From NCBI GenBank assembly GCA_963724625.1, contig CAVRVO010000003.1, positions 1 through 64,000 of the forward strand: a DNA stretch of 64,000 nt, read 5' to 3'. Shown here in pieces: positions 18,512 to 27,102 of this stretch. The notes under the pieces were generated by a model that was given only the letters and a program-made list of their open reading frames with translations, did not search any database and was not told where the DNA came from. The DNA comes from DATBVX01 sp963724625 (GTDB lineage Bacteria > Pseudomonadota > Gammaproteobacteria > Steroidobacterales > Steroidobacteraceae). Position 1 is the first letter of the stretch. Every line of letters starts with the position of its first letter. The translations under genes and the position numbers were made by a program.

Positions 18512-19540
18512 ATGCGCTTCATACTCTTTGCGGCTTGCAGTTGGGCTCTCCTCGGAGCTGGGCCTTTGCACGCTCAAAGTCAGGACGATGCCGCTGAGCC
18601 AGCGGATAGCGACACAATGGTCGAGGTCTCCGAAAGTTGGATCGACCACGTCCACGATGGGTTGTACTCAATGGTGTGGCGCTCGGCCAGTCACGTGGAC
18701 CAGTGGTTTGGCACTCGAGCCGAGGACTGGGTGTATCAGGATCACGTTCAAGGAAGCATTACACCCGCGCTCTTCTGGGACGAATATCACGGCTTCGATC
18801 AGAAATTCAGATTCCACGTCAAATTCCCGTTGCCGCATCTCGACGAACGCTTCGACGCTGTCGTCGGCACGTTCAATCGGGACGAATACGTTACGGAGCG
18901 CAATCAGCAATCCGGCGCGATCCCAAACCAGCGTGTCGGCGGCGCCATAGACGACGATGAAACCCTGTTTGGCATTCGCTTTCGGCCGGCGAAGGAGGGC
19001 GGGCGTTTTGAGGCCGACGCGGGCCTGCGGATTGCCTCTCCGCTCGATCCCTTTGTCAAGGGCGGCTGGCGTTACAGCCGGGGTACGCCCGAGCGCCTGT
19101 TGTTCAGTCTGAGAGAGGTTGCCTTCTGGCAGAACTCCGAAGGATTCGGCGTGACGAGCCGCATCGACCTCGAGCGTATCGTGGATGACGCCTGGCGGGT
19201 GCGTTGGACTGCATCGGCGACGGTGTCTCAAGAGACCCAGGGCGTGCATGGGTACACGGCCCTTACGGCGTATCGCACTATGTCGTACATGCGTGCTATC
19301 GGCGTACAGGTGTTTACCGATGGGGAATTCGATGCGCCGGTGCCGCTGGGTGAATACGGCATCAAGGTCGCCTATCGTCAGCGCATTTTTCGTGACTGGC
19401 TGGTTCTTGAAATACGGCCGAGTGTCACGTGGCCCAAAGAGCAGCCGGAAGAGACGCGCAAGGCCAGTTGGGGCCTGGGCATCGGAGTTCAGATGTATTT
19501 CGGCGACGAGGGATTCGAGCCACGGCCTGCTACCTTCTAG
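18512..19540 (+). CDS. Outer-membrane-type protein, paralogue of the gene at 58447-59541
   Basis: The start is set at the ATG at 18512, which has a GAGGGA Shine-Dalgarno and begins a signal peptide (MRFILFAACSWALLGAGPLH). The mature protein is about 320 residues, rich in amphipathic strands: WIDHVHDGLYSMVWRSA, YHGFDQKFRFHVKFPLP, LDERFDAVVGTFNRDEYVT, DDDETLFGIRF, FWQNSEGFGVTSRIDLER, VRWTASATVSQETQGV and LEIRPSVTWP. I do not know a functional name. The same blocks recur in order in the gene at 58447-59541, so the two are true paralogues. Location in the outer membrane is inferred from the signal peptide and strand pattern. Confidence 0.75.
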   Translation: MRFILFAACSWALLGAGPLHAQSQDDAAEPADSDTMVEVSESWIDHVHDGLYSMVWRSASHVDQWFGTRAEDWVYQDHVQGSITPALFWDEYHGFDQKFRFHVKFPLPHLDERFDAVVGTFNRDEYVTERNQQSGAIPNQRVGGAIDDDETLFGIRFRPAKEGGRFEADAGLRIASPLDPFVKGGWRYSRGTPERLLFSLREVAFWQNSEGFGVTSRIDLERIVDDAWRVRWTASATVSQETQGVHGYTALTAYRTMSYMRAIGVQVFTDGEFDAPVPLGEYGIKVAYRQRIFRDWLVLEIRPSVTWPKEQPEETRKASWGLGIGVQMYFGDEGFEPRPATF

Positions 19541-19566
19541 AGAACGTGCATAGACGTGGCGATTGC

Positions 19567-20805
19567 TCACCGATGGAATGGCGGAGGTATCGGAAGCCCA
19601 AGCTGCACCTGGGCTCTGAGCACCGGACCGTGCGCCTGGGACTGGAAATGTACGCGGTACATCTGCGCATCACGGAAGTAGCGCTGCAGGCGCTCCCCAC
19701 GCCTGACCACCGACGCGCCCACGCTGTGGAACAGCATCTCGACGGCTTCGCAGGCCGCGCGACTCGCTTCGCGCGAGGTGCCCCACACGCGCATCGTATC
19801 CTCTGCAGTGATCGGCACCCGCGTCTTCATCCAGCGTTCGCACTGATCCATGTAGAGGCGCGTCGCCGCCAGCGTCAGTGCCTCTGCCGCATCCGCACGA
19901 CACATCGCTTCGCCGTATAGCCTCTGAAACTCCGGCTCCTCCATGCGCCGGCGCGTGGGATCTGCAAAGCTTGGTTTGACGCGCAACAGCCGCTCGTATT
20001 CCTCGCACGCTGCGCGCGCGGTGCCGGTGAAGATGGCGCCGAACTCGCAACTGAACCAGCCGAAGATGAGACCGAGAAATAGTCCTTCCTGGTGAAGGCG
20101 CGTGCCGGGTGTGCCGTCCGGCAGCCCGGCGGTCGAAAGTCTCATGATTGGTGATGGCGCGATGTGACGGTCTGGTATGAAGAGCTCGGCGAGTTGCACG
20201 CTGTTGGAACCGCTTCCCTGCATGCCCATGACCGTATCGCCGCTCCAGTCGGGCAGCACTTTGATGCGCTCCTTGGGCACGACGAACACGATGCCACTCG
20301 GCTTGCCGGACTCATCCGGAATAACTGCGCCCCCGAAGAAATGCGTGCACACGGGAATTCCTGAGGCGAAGGCCCAGGTCCCGGTGACGACATAGCCTCC
20401 CTCGACTCGCTCGAACTTCGGAACGCCGGCAGGCCCGGCTGCGTACGCCGCACGAAAGTCGCCCCGCGGTCCGAACATCTCGCGCTGCGTCTCTTCGTTG
20501 AAACAGGCGCCGAGGACGAGCGCGTGCGAGGACGCCAGCGTGTAGCACCAGCCGCTGGCCGGATGGCCCCGCGAGAGCTCCATGATCACCCGGACATGAG
20601 TCTCGCAGTCCACGCCCAGTCCGCCGAACATCCGCGGCTGCAGGATGCGATAGAAACCGCCCTCCAATAGCCGGCGGTGGATTGCATCGGAGTAGTAGCC
20701 GCGAGCATCGCTCTCGTCCTGCTCCTTGCGCAGCTCGGCCGCGATCTGTGCGGCCTCGGCAATGAGCCATTCGGACGTCCGAGGCGCTGCTTGTGGGCTC
20801 GTCAT
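19567..20805 (-). CDS. Acyl-CoA dehydrogenase-fold flavoprotein (HsaA-like monooxygenase)
   Basis: A 412-residue protein from the ATG at 20805, chosen because AGGAGAA precedes it. The family pattern is clear: GGFYRILQPRMFGGLGVD in the N-terminal helical domain, SGWCYTLASSHALVLG, the flavin-contacting VTGTWAFASGIPVCTHF, and the C-terminal bundle ending with RYFRDAQMYRVHFQSQAHG. This most resembles the flavin-dependent monooxygenase branch (HsaA, HpaB-C2-like, DszC), which uses FMNH2 from a partner reductase to hydroxylate phenols or steroid-derived rings. No reductase is adjacent. A true acyl-CoA dehydrogenase is less likely because the catalytic Glu motif is absent from the usual place. Confidence 0.75.
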   Translation of the reverse strand: MTSPQAAPRTSEWLIAEAAQIAAELRKEQDESDARGYYSDAIHRRLLEGGFYRILQPRMFGGLGVDCETHVRVIMELSRGHPASGWCYTLASSHALVLGACFNEETQREMFGPRGDFRAAYAAGPAGVPKFERVEGGYVVTGTWAFASGIPVCTHFFGGAVIPDESGKPSGIVFVVPKERIKVLPDWSGDTVMGMQGSGSNSVQLAELFIPDRHIAPSPIMRLSTAGLPDGTPGTRLHQEGLFLGLIFGWFSCEFGAIFTGTARAACEEYERLLRVKPSFADPTRRRMEEPEFQRLYGEAMCRADAAEALTLAATRLYMDQCERWMKTRVPITAEDTMRVWGTSREASRAACEAVEMLFHSVGASVVRRGERLQRYFRDAQMYRVHFQSQAHGPVLRAQVQLGLPIPPPFHR

Positions 20806-20885
20806 TGGGTTATTCTCCTGGAAGCACAAATAGTGCCCGCCCCTCACGAAGACGATCAAGTGTAAATTGCTTACCGGAGACCGTC

Positions 20886-21699
20886 ATGGCCCTGATTGCA
20901 GTCACTGGTGCGTCGGGAAAGCTCGGACGCGCAACCATTGGTTTTCTGCTCGAGCGCAAGGTCACGCCGAACGGCATCGTTGCGGTGGTGAGGGACCCGC
21001 AGAAGGGGGCCGACCTCGCCGCACGCGGCGTGCAGGTGCGACGCGGCGACTACACTGACCCTGCGTCGCTCGAGGCCGCGTTTCGCGGCGCCGATAAGCT
21101 GCTCTTCATCTCCACCAGCGCACTCGGCGAGGAGCGCATGCTCCATCACGGCAATGTCGTGAACGCCGCGCGCGCTGCGGCCGTCGAGGCACATCATCTA
21201 TACGAGTGCCATCAAGCCCGCAGCCAACGCAAAGTTCGCCGCTGCACCGGGACACTTCCACACCGAGGCGCTGATCCGCGAGAGCGGCATTCCGTACACC
21301 TTTTTCCGCAACAATCTGTATCTCGACATCGCGCCCTTCATGTTCGGCGAAGCGCTGCAAACCGGCACGCTTGCGCACAACGGCGGCAGCGGACGGATCG
21401 GGTTCGTTGCGCGTGAGGACATCGCCTATGCCCTCGCGGCCGTACTCACCACGGGCGAGCACGCCAATCGCGAATACCCGATCACGGCGATCAGCCCATA
21501 CAGCCTCGACGAGGTAGCGAGCGCGTTGGGCGATGCGGTCGGCAAGAGCGTGAAATACGTGCCGATCACAACTGATGACTTCCGCAAGGCGCTTGCAGCG
21601 AAAGGATTGCCCGCGCCGGCAATCGAAATGACCGTGGGGCTGGGCGAGGCGATCCGGGCGGGTGAATTCGATGCAGGTTCCACGGATCTCAAGCGTTGA
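20886..21699 (+). pseudogene. NmrA-like NAD(P)-binding protein (QorB-like), one frameshift
   Basis: ATG at 20886 with GGAGA upstream. The N-terminal Rossmann motif is VTGASGKLGRATIGFLL, followed by GIVAVVRDPQKGADL and LLFISTSALGEERM. The frame changes at about 21188, where one extra base separates AAAVE from HIIYTSAIKPAANAKF. The second frame continues with HTEALIRESGIPYTFFRNNL, DIAPFMFGEALQTG and YSLDEVASALGDAVGKSV to 21699. Repaired, it is a 270-residue atypical short-chain dehydrogenase of the NmrA/QorB group: NAD(P)H-dependent quinone reduction or redox sensing. It diverges from the HsaA-like gene with only 80 bases between, suggesting shared control. Confidence 0.75.
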
Positions 21700-21804
21700 T
21701 GGGCCGCGCGCCGGTGGCACTGGCGCCCTTCCTGCGCAAGGCGCTGGCGCCGAAGTGATCAGGATTCGGTTCGATTCCGTTTCTGGCGACAGCGGGGAAC
21801 TATC

Positions 21805-22341
21805 CTAAGTGCGCCGTGCGCCCGGCAACATGCTTCGCAGGACGTGGTCGCGATTCCAGAAGTGGTGCTTCAACGCACCGACAACGTGCAGCACGGTCAA
21901 AGCGAGGAGCACGTTGAAGAGGGCTTCGTGCAGGTCCTCCAGCATGTCCTTAGCCAGGCCGGAGCCCAGCGGCGGCAGGTTAAAGAGACCGCAATAGCGT
22001 AAGGAGTCGCCCTCGGCCGACGAGAGCAGCCATCCCGTGATCGGCAGGCTGAAGAGCAGGACGTAGAAGGTAATGTGCGTGATGCGAGCGATCACGCGTT
22101 CGTAGCCGGCCATCGTTGCAGGCCATGGCGGTGTGCGATCCACCAGGCGCCATCCGAGTCGCAATACTGCAAGAGCCAGAATGGTGATGCCGATCGAGCT
22201 GTGCAGGCCCAACGATCCGGCAACCTCATCATCCTCCACTGCTTCGGCAGTAGCATAGGAGGCGATAATTCCGATCACCACCAGCCAGTGCAGCGTCTGG
22301 CCGACCATGCTGTACTTCTCCGCCGAGTTACGCCATTGCAT
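21805..22341 (-). CDS. Cytochrome b561 family membrane protein
   Basis: A 178-residue protein with four membrane helices. Heme-ligand histidines are in the usual places: TLHWLVVIG (helix 1), LGLHSSIGI (helix 2), DLHEALFNVL and LHVVGALKHHF (helices 3-4). The family shuttles electrons between quinol and soluble acceptors, often partnered with YceI or catalase-like periplasmic proteins. None is adjacent here. The start at MQWRNSAEKYSMVGQTLHW is typical of the family. Confidence 0.88.
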   Translation of the reverse strand: MQWRNSAEKYSMVGQTLHWLVVIGIIASYATAEAVEDDEVAGSLGLHSSIGITILALAVLRLGWRLVDRTPPWPATMAGYERVIARITHITFYVLLFSLPITGWLLSSAEGDSLRYCGLFNLPPLGSGLAKDMLEDLHEALFNVLLALTVLHVVGALKHHFWNRDHVLRSMLPGARRT

Positions 22342-22491
22342 GAGTCCTTGCTCCGACGATGGAAGGATCCCGTAAGCGCTCGCTTTTGGGTTTCTCCAGA
22401 GAGTCTGGCCAGACTAGCCTGCGCTACCATTCGGACAAGTACGTAGCCGCAGCCTCCATTCACCAGGACGTTTTGAATCGTAAGCCGCGCC

Positions 22492-22785
22492 GTGTTCGTC
22501 ATCGAACTCATCTACAAGGTCAGCCTCGAGGAGATCGACGCGCACATGGCGGCGCACGTCAGGTTTCTGAAGAAGTACTACGCGTCCGGCCACTTCCTGG
22601 TCTCGGGCCGAAAGATACCGCGAGATGGCGGGATCATCCTGGCGGTGGGAAAAGATCGGCGGGAGATCGAAGCTATCATCAAGGAGGATCCGTTTCATCG
22701 GCACGGCCTCGCCGAGTTTCGCATCATCGAGTTCCGAGCCAGCCAAAAGGCCGACGACATTCAAGCCCGGCTCGATGCACAGTGA
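22492..22785 (+). CDS. YCII-family protein
   Basis: A 97-residue protein starting at GTG (MFVIELIYKVSLEEIDAHM). The family pattern is complete: HMAAHVRFLKKYYASGHFLV, then SGRKIPRDGGIILA, and the terminal DPFHRHGLAEFRIIEF. YCII proteins are small alpha/beta dimers with a conserved His-Asp pair, related to muconolactone isomerase. The substrate is unknown. A GTG start is used with no strong Shine-Dalgarno. Confidence 0.82.
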   Translation: MFVIELIYKVSLEEIDAHMAAHVRFLKKYYASGHFLVSGRKIPRDGGIILAVGKDRREIEAIIKEDPFHRHGLAEFRIIEFRASQKADDIQARLDAQ

Positions 22786-22932
22786 TCCTCAAGCGATTTT
22801 TCGCGGTCGCCGGTCGGCCCCCCTCGCGTGATGCAGCCACGTACGCCAATACCGATCCGGCGACCCACGGCCCAGAGTACGATGGTGTGGCGTAGCTAAC
22901 TGCTCGCATCTCCAGGGTGGGAATCCAATTCA

Positions 22933-24282
22933 ATGCGCATCGTCAATCAGAACTGGTGGTTCACGACTCTGCTGGTCAATCCGCACAAATATTGCCCGCC
23001 GCTGGCAAAGGCAATCAATTGCGACGTAGTGATTGTCGGTGGTGGATTCGCCGGCGTCAGCGCCGCGATCGAGTTTCTGCGCAGCGGTCACAAAGTCGTC
23101 CTGCTCGAAAAGAACATCCTGGGCGGCAGCTCTTCGGGCCGCAGCGCCGGATTCCTGACGCCCGACAGCGAGCTGGAGCTGCATCAGCTGGTCCGTCGGT
23201 ACGGTACCAAAGCAGCGGCGGAGATCTGGGACGCGCCACTGCGTGGCATCGAGCGCATTGTCGCCGGCATCCAGAAACATGACATCCAGTGTGGTCTGCT
23301 GCGGCAGGACTCTCTATTTCTTGGGCTGGGAAAGAGCGGCAAGGAGGCCGTGCAGTCCGAGCTGGAGTGCCGGCAGGAAGTGGGTTTTACCGACCAGCGC
23401 ACTTACGACGAACAGCAGCTGAAAGGCATTCTCGGGGCGCAGGGTTACACCGCCGGCATCCGCTACGGTGGCACGTACGGGATCAACCCGTTGGCATGCC
23501 TGCAGGGATTCAAGAACCTGCTGGTCGACAACGGCATGCAGATATTCGAAAGCACGGAAATGAAGCGGCTGGAGGATCACACGGTCTACACGCACGGCGG
23601 CAGCGTCACTGCAGATCAGATCATCATCGCCGTGGACAAGCTCGAGAAATCCATCAGCCCGCTCGCCGACGAAGTGTTTCATGCTCAGACATTCTTGAGC
23701 GTGACCGAGCCGCTGACGGATCGCGATCTCAAGATACTCTTCCCCGCCGGCGAGCAGATGCAGTGCTGGGATTCGAAGCTCGTGTACTCCTACTTCAGGC
23801 TGACCGGCGACAATCGCTTGTTGCTCGGAGGTGGCACGCCGATCACGACCTACCTGAAGGATGCGTACAACAATCCAGGGATCATCAAACGGATCATCAA
23901 AGACTTCAAAGAACACTTCCCCGAATTGAAGGATCTGTCATTCATTCAGTTCTGGCCGGGACAGATCGACGCGACGCGGGACCTGCTGCCGACGATTGCC
24001 AAGCCGCCCGGGCATCCTTACCTGCGCTTCATCTTCGGTGCGGTTGGCATTCCATGGGCCGTGTTTACCGGCAGCTTCACGGCACGGAATATCCTTGGCC
24101 AGGCAGATGAGGACTACCAGAAGTACTTCAATTATTTTTCAAACCAGCGTTACTTCTTCTTGCCGACCAGTCTCGGCAAGATAATCGGTAAGCCGTTGTT
24201 GTTCTCGTTGACGAACAGTTGGGCGAAGTTCCGCCAGGTCGACAAGCTCCGTGATCCTGGAGAGCTGGAGAAGGAATTCTGA
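22933..24282 (+). CDS. FAD-dependent DAO-family amine/amino-acid oxidoreductase
   Basis: A 449-residue cytoplasmic protein. The FAD-binding Rossmann motif is CDVVIVGGGFAGVSAAIEFL (about residues 30-49) with the ribose-binding VVLLEKN. SSSGRSAGFLTPDSELELHQ is the region typical of gamma-glutamylputrescine oxidase-type and related DAO proteins. Near the C-terminus FIQFWPGQIDATRDLLPTI and the GAVGIPWAVFTGSFTARNIL block close the FAD site. Substrates in this family are secondary amines, D-amino acids or polyamine conjugates. The C-terminal 50 residues (about 400-449) extend beyond the standard fold. Neighbours give no pathway, so the substrate is left open. Confidence 0.78.
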   Translation: MRIVNQNWWFTTLLVNPHKYCPPLAKAINCDVVIVGGGFAGVSAAIEFLRSGHKVVLLEKNILGGSSSGRSAGFLTPDSELELHQLVRRYGTKAAAEIWDAPLRGIERIVAGIQKHDIQCGLLRQDSLFLGLGKSGKEAVQSELECRQEVGFTDQRTYDEQQLKGILGAQGYTAGIRYGGTYGINPLACLQGFKNLLVDNGMQIFESTEMKRLEDHTVYTHGGSVTADQIIIAVDKLEKSISPLADEVFHAQTFLSVTEPLTDRDLKILFPAGEQMQCWDSKLVYSYFRLTGDNRLLLGGGTPITTYLKDAYNNPGIIKRIIKDFKEHFPELKDLSFIQFWPGQIDATRDLLPTIAKPPGHPYLRFIFGAVGIPWAVFTGSFTARNILGQADEDYQKYFNYFSNQRYFFLPTSLGKIIGKPLLFSLTNSWAKFRQVDKLRDPGELEKEF

Positions 24283-24287
24283 AGTTC

Positions 24288-24303
24288 TACGTTTGCGAAC
24301 GTA
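24288..24303. terminator. Short palindrome between convergent genes
   Basis: TACGTT-TGCG-AACGTA forms a perfect 6-bp stem with a 4-base loop, placed between the stop of the oxidoreductase gene (24282) and the stop of the convergent regulator (24327). It could serve as a bidirectional terminator. The stem is short and there is no clear T-run. Confidence 0.35.
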
Positions 24304-24326
24304 AACCGTAGCCTGTCACTCGCCGA

Positions 24327-25328
24327 TCAATGCTCGGCGAGCTCGCGATAGCGACGCGGAGTGATCCCCAGCAGCCGGATGAATGCGCGCCTCATCACGT
24401 CGACGCTGCCGAATCCGGCAGCCGAGGCCACCTGCTTGAGGCCTCCATTCGTGCGCTCGAGCTGACTGCGCGCCGCCTCCACGCGCATCTGAAGCACGTA
24501 CTGGGACGGCGTTGTGCCGACCTCGCGAGTGAATACGCGCTCGAAGTTTCGCACGCTCATCGACATCCGATCCGCGAGGCCCTCTACCGACAGCTTGGTC
24601 GCGAGATGCTCGGCAATCCAGATCTGCAGCTCACGGATCGACGCCATCTCGGAAGCCTGCGAGGCGAGCGAGACGCTCAGCTGAGGCTGTCCACCCGGCC
24701 GTCTCAGGAATAGCACCAGCTCGCGTGCCGCTTCGTGTGCGAGGGCGGCCCCGCAATCCTCCTCCACCCACGCGAGCGCGAGATCGATGCTGGCTGAAGT
24801 GCCCGCCGAGGTGTAGATGTTCCCGTCCTTGACCCAAAGCGGCTCGTGCTCGACGCGCACGCTGGGATGTTGCATCGCCAGCTCGCGGCCGAACCTCCAG
24901 TGCGCGGTCGCTCGGCGCCCATTCAGCAGCCCGGCCTCCGCGAGCAAGAAAGCGCCGACACACACCGCGCCGACGCGCCGCGCCTCGATCGCCATCTTCT
25001 TCAGCCAGGCAGACAGCGCGGCATCACGCACCGATCGCGTGCCCAGTCCGCAGACCAGGAGCACGGAGTCACACGCGCCTTCGACTTTCTTGAAGTGATG
25101 CCGGGCGATGAAGGTCAACACACCGCCTTCGCCTTCGACCGTCAGACGGTCCGCGTTCGTGACGACCTCAATCGTGTAGATGCTCCTGCCCGCAAGGCGA
25201 TTGACTGAGTTGAACACCTGCATCGGTCCGACCAGATCGAGCTCGTCGACCGGGGGCACGGCCACCACAATAATCCGGCGGCTCGATGTACGGCGACGCA
25301 AGCCAGTTTTCTTTGACGGGGAGGGCAT
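24327..25328 (-). CDS. GlxA-type AraC regulator with DJ-1/PfpI domain
   Basis: A 333-residue protein when started at the ATG at 25328; an upstream in-frame start at 25478 would add 50 residues without family similarity. Residues about 18-190 are a DJ-1/PfpI-like amidotransferase fold (RRIIVVAVPPVDELDLVGP, VGAVCVGAFLLAEAGLLNGR with the nucleophile-elbow Cys, ATAHWRFGRELA). Residues about 230-333 carry two AraC helix-turn-helices (LADRMSMSVRNFERVFTRE, VASAAGFGSVDVMRRAFIRL). Regulators of this type respond to small nitrogen compounds or stress. The target could be the divergent gene at 25447, which is inference. Confidence 0.85.
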   Translation of the reverse strand: MPSPSKKTGLRRRTSSRRIIVVAVPPVDELDLVGPMQVFNSVNRLAGRSIYTIEVVTNADRLTVEGEGGVLTFIARHHFKKVEGACDSVLLVCGLGTRSVRDAALSAWLKKMAIEARRVGAVCVGAFLLAEAGLLNGRRATAHWRFGRELAMQHPSVRVEHEPLWVKDGNIYTSAGTSASIDLALAWVEEDCGAALAHEAARELVLFLRRPGGQPQLSVSLASQASEMASIRELQIWIAEHLATKLSVEGLADRMSMSVRNFERVFTREVGTTPSQYVLQMRVEAARSQLERTNGGLKQVASAAGFGSVDVMRRAFIRLLGITPRRYRELAEH

Positions 25329-25446
25329 GTGCCCATCGACTATGCCGCCGCGTCGAAGTGTCTCGCAAGCGCCATGACGCTCGATGGCGGATTCCGTCGG
25401 ATCTGTGTCGCAAGGCGACGTGCCTTCCTCAAATACGATGCCCTGC

Positions 25447-26155
25447 ATGAGACATGGCTGGATTGCCATCGTGGGCACGATGCTTCTAGGAGAAGCAGTA
25501 TTCCCCGTGCTTCTCGCCGCTGACGAACGGGGCCCCTATGCACGCATTGCGATGTTACGTCCGCATGATGGGGACACCGTTGAGTTCGAGGCCGGATACA
25601 TCCGACATCTCGAGTGGCACCGGCAGGCGAAGGACACCTGGGCCTGGTACGGCTGGACTATCTGGGCCGGCGAGCGGCAGCGATGGTTCGTCTACGCGAC
25701 CTTTTGGACACTCGGCCGCCAGCCTGGATCACCCTGTGGCGCCGGCGGAGGACGAGCGGGACAGCATTTCCAATGTCACCCCGCACGCCCAGTTCCTGGG
25801 AAACGCGCTCTACGAATACCTGCCACTTCTTTCGCGTGGCACAGGTGAGCCGCAACCGACCGCTCGGCTCGAGTTCACTACTGTGGAGCTCGTGCCCGGA
25901 GCGGAAAAGGCCTTCGAAGCAGCCCTCGGCGCCGGCCAGGTAAAACTGGAAAGCGAGACACTGTGGTTTCGGATGGTGGCAGGTGCAACCGCTCCGCGTT
26001 ACGTCCGACTGCGCCCTCGGCCCAGCCTGTCGGCGATTCTCGTTGAGAATCGCCCCGCGCTACCCGACAAGGTCGGCAGATTGATCGCGAAGACGACCGT
26101 CGAGATCCTCACACTGCGACCAACGATGAGTTACGGACTCTCGGTGGCGCCATGA
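25447..26155 (+). pseudogene. Hypothetical exported protein, frameshifted
   Basis: ATG at 25447 begins MRHGWIAIVGTMLLGEAVFP, a signal peptide. The mature part contains YIRHLEWHRQAKDTWAWYGW and ERQRWFVYATF. An extra T in TTTT at 25702-25705 then breaks the frame. The second frame carries GHSAASLDHPVAPAEDERD, ALYEYLPLLSRG and the C-terminal AILVENRPALPDKVGRLIA, ending at 26155. Repaired, it is 235 residues. The repeated pattern of 'distance' and 'effect' residues gives no recognisable family. It is divergent from the GlxA-type regulator gene. Confidence 0.5.
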
Positions 26156-26177
26156 GCGACCCCACCGCAGACCTCCG

Positions 26178-27098
26178 ATGAAGCGCTACGCCGATGCGTC
26201 GCCACTGATCGCGACCTGCCGCGCCACTGAAAGCGGACAGAGGGTCCTTTCACCACTGATCCTCGCGTGTCTCGCCGCAACGTGGTTCATCTGGGGATCG
26301 ACCTATCTCGCCATCAAGTTTGCATTGGTCAGCTTTCCGCCTTTCTTCCAGATGGGCACGCGCTTCCTGGTCGGCGGGACACTCCTATTGCTTTGGGTGT
26401 GGTTGCGCCGGCAGGAGATGCCGACGCTTACGCAGTGGCGCAACGCGGCGATCGTCGGCACGCTCATGCTGGCGGGCAATGTGGGTGGCGTGGCGTACGC
26501 CGAGCAAACCGTGGCCTCCGGCCTGGCGGTGGCGTTCATCGCAATCGTGCCTGCGCTGATCACGATTGCGAGCCTGCCATTCGGAATACGGCCCTCTCGC
26601 CTGGAGGCGCTCGGCATCGGCATCGGTTTTGTCGGGGTATTGCTGCTCGTTCGCGGCGATTCGTTTACGGCTTCATCGGCCGGCCTGATCGCAATCATCG
26701 TCGCAGCTCTCGGCTGGTCAATCGGCGCCGTGCTGAGCCAGCACGTCTTCCCGCTCGCACCCGCTTTCGCAGGTTTTTCCAGCGCGATGATCTGCGGTGG
26801 AGCTGTCTTGCTGGTGCTTTCGCTACTGAGCGGCGAGACCTTTCACTGGCCTCCACAACCGTTTGCCGCCGTGGTATGGGTTTATCTCGTCGTCTGTTCG
26901 GTGATCGCGTTTTCCGCCTACATGGTGTTGCTGTCGAGAACCCGCCCCGCACTTGCATCGAGCAACAGCTTCGTAAATCCAGTCATCGGAATGTTCCTGG
27001 GCGTTTCCCTGGGTGGCGAGAGGGTCAGCAGCCATGAGTGGTTGGCGGTCGGTATCATCGTGCTGGGTGTGACGATGCTGATCCTCGGGCGGAGATGA
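26178..27098 (+). CDS. EamA/DMT-superfamily exporter (YedA-like)
   Basis: A 306-residue inner-membrane protein with ten membrane segments in two EamA repeats. Repeat 1 has WFIWGSTYLAIKFALVSFPP, FQMGTRFLVGG and AYAEQTVASGLAVAFIAIVP. Repeat 2 has LGWSIGAVLSQHVFPLAP, IAFSAYMVLLSRTRPALASS and NPVIGMFLGVSLGGERVS. This pattern is that of the YedA/RhaT-like drug/metabolite exporters. Substrates are unknown amino acids or metabolites. The first 24 residues are not part of the fold, so translation may start later at an internal codon. Confidence 0.85.
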   Translation: MKRYADASPLIATCRATESGQRVLSPLILACLAATWFIWGSTYLAIKFALVSFPPFFQMGTRFLVGGTLLLLWVWLRRQEMPTLTQWRNAAIVGTLMLAGNVGGVAYAEQTVASGLAVAFIAIVPALITIASLPFGIRPSRLEALGIGIGFVGVLLLVRGDSFTASSAGLIAIIVAALGWSIGAVLSQHVFPLAPAFAGFSSAMICGGAVLLVLSLLSGETFHWPPQPFAAVVWVYLVVCSVIAFSAYMVLLSRTRPALASSNSFVNPVIGMFLGVSLGGERVSSHEWLAVGIIVLGVTMLILGRR

Positions 27099-27102
27099 CC
27101 GG

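Noticed and set aside
18668..19570. A 300-codon minus-strand frame over the outer-membrane protein at 18512
   Set aside because: The plus-strand product has a signal peptide and a clear paralogue at 58447; the minus frame has neither.
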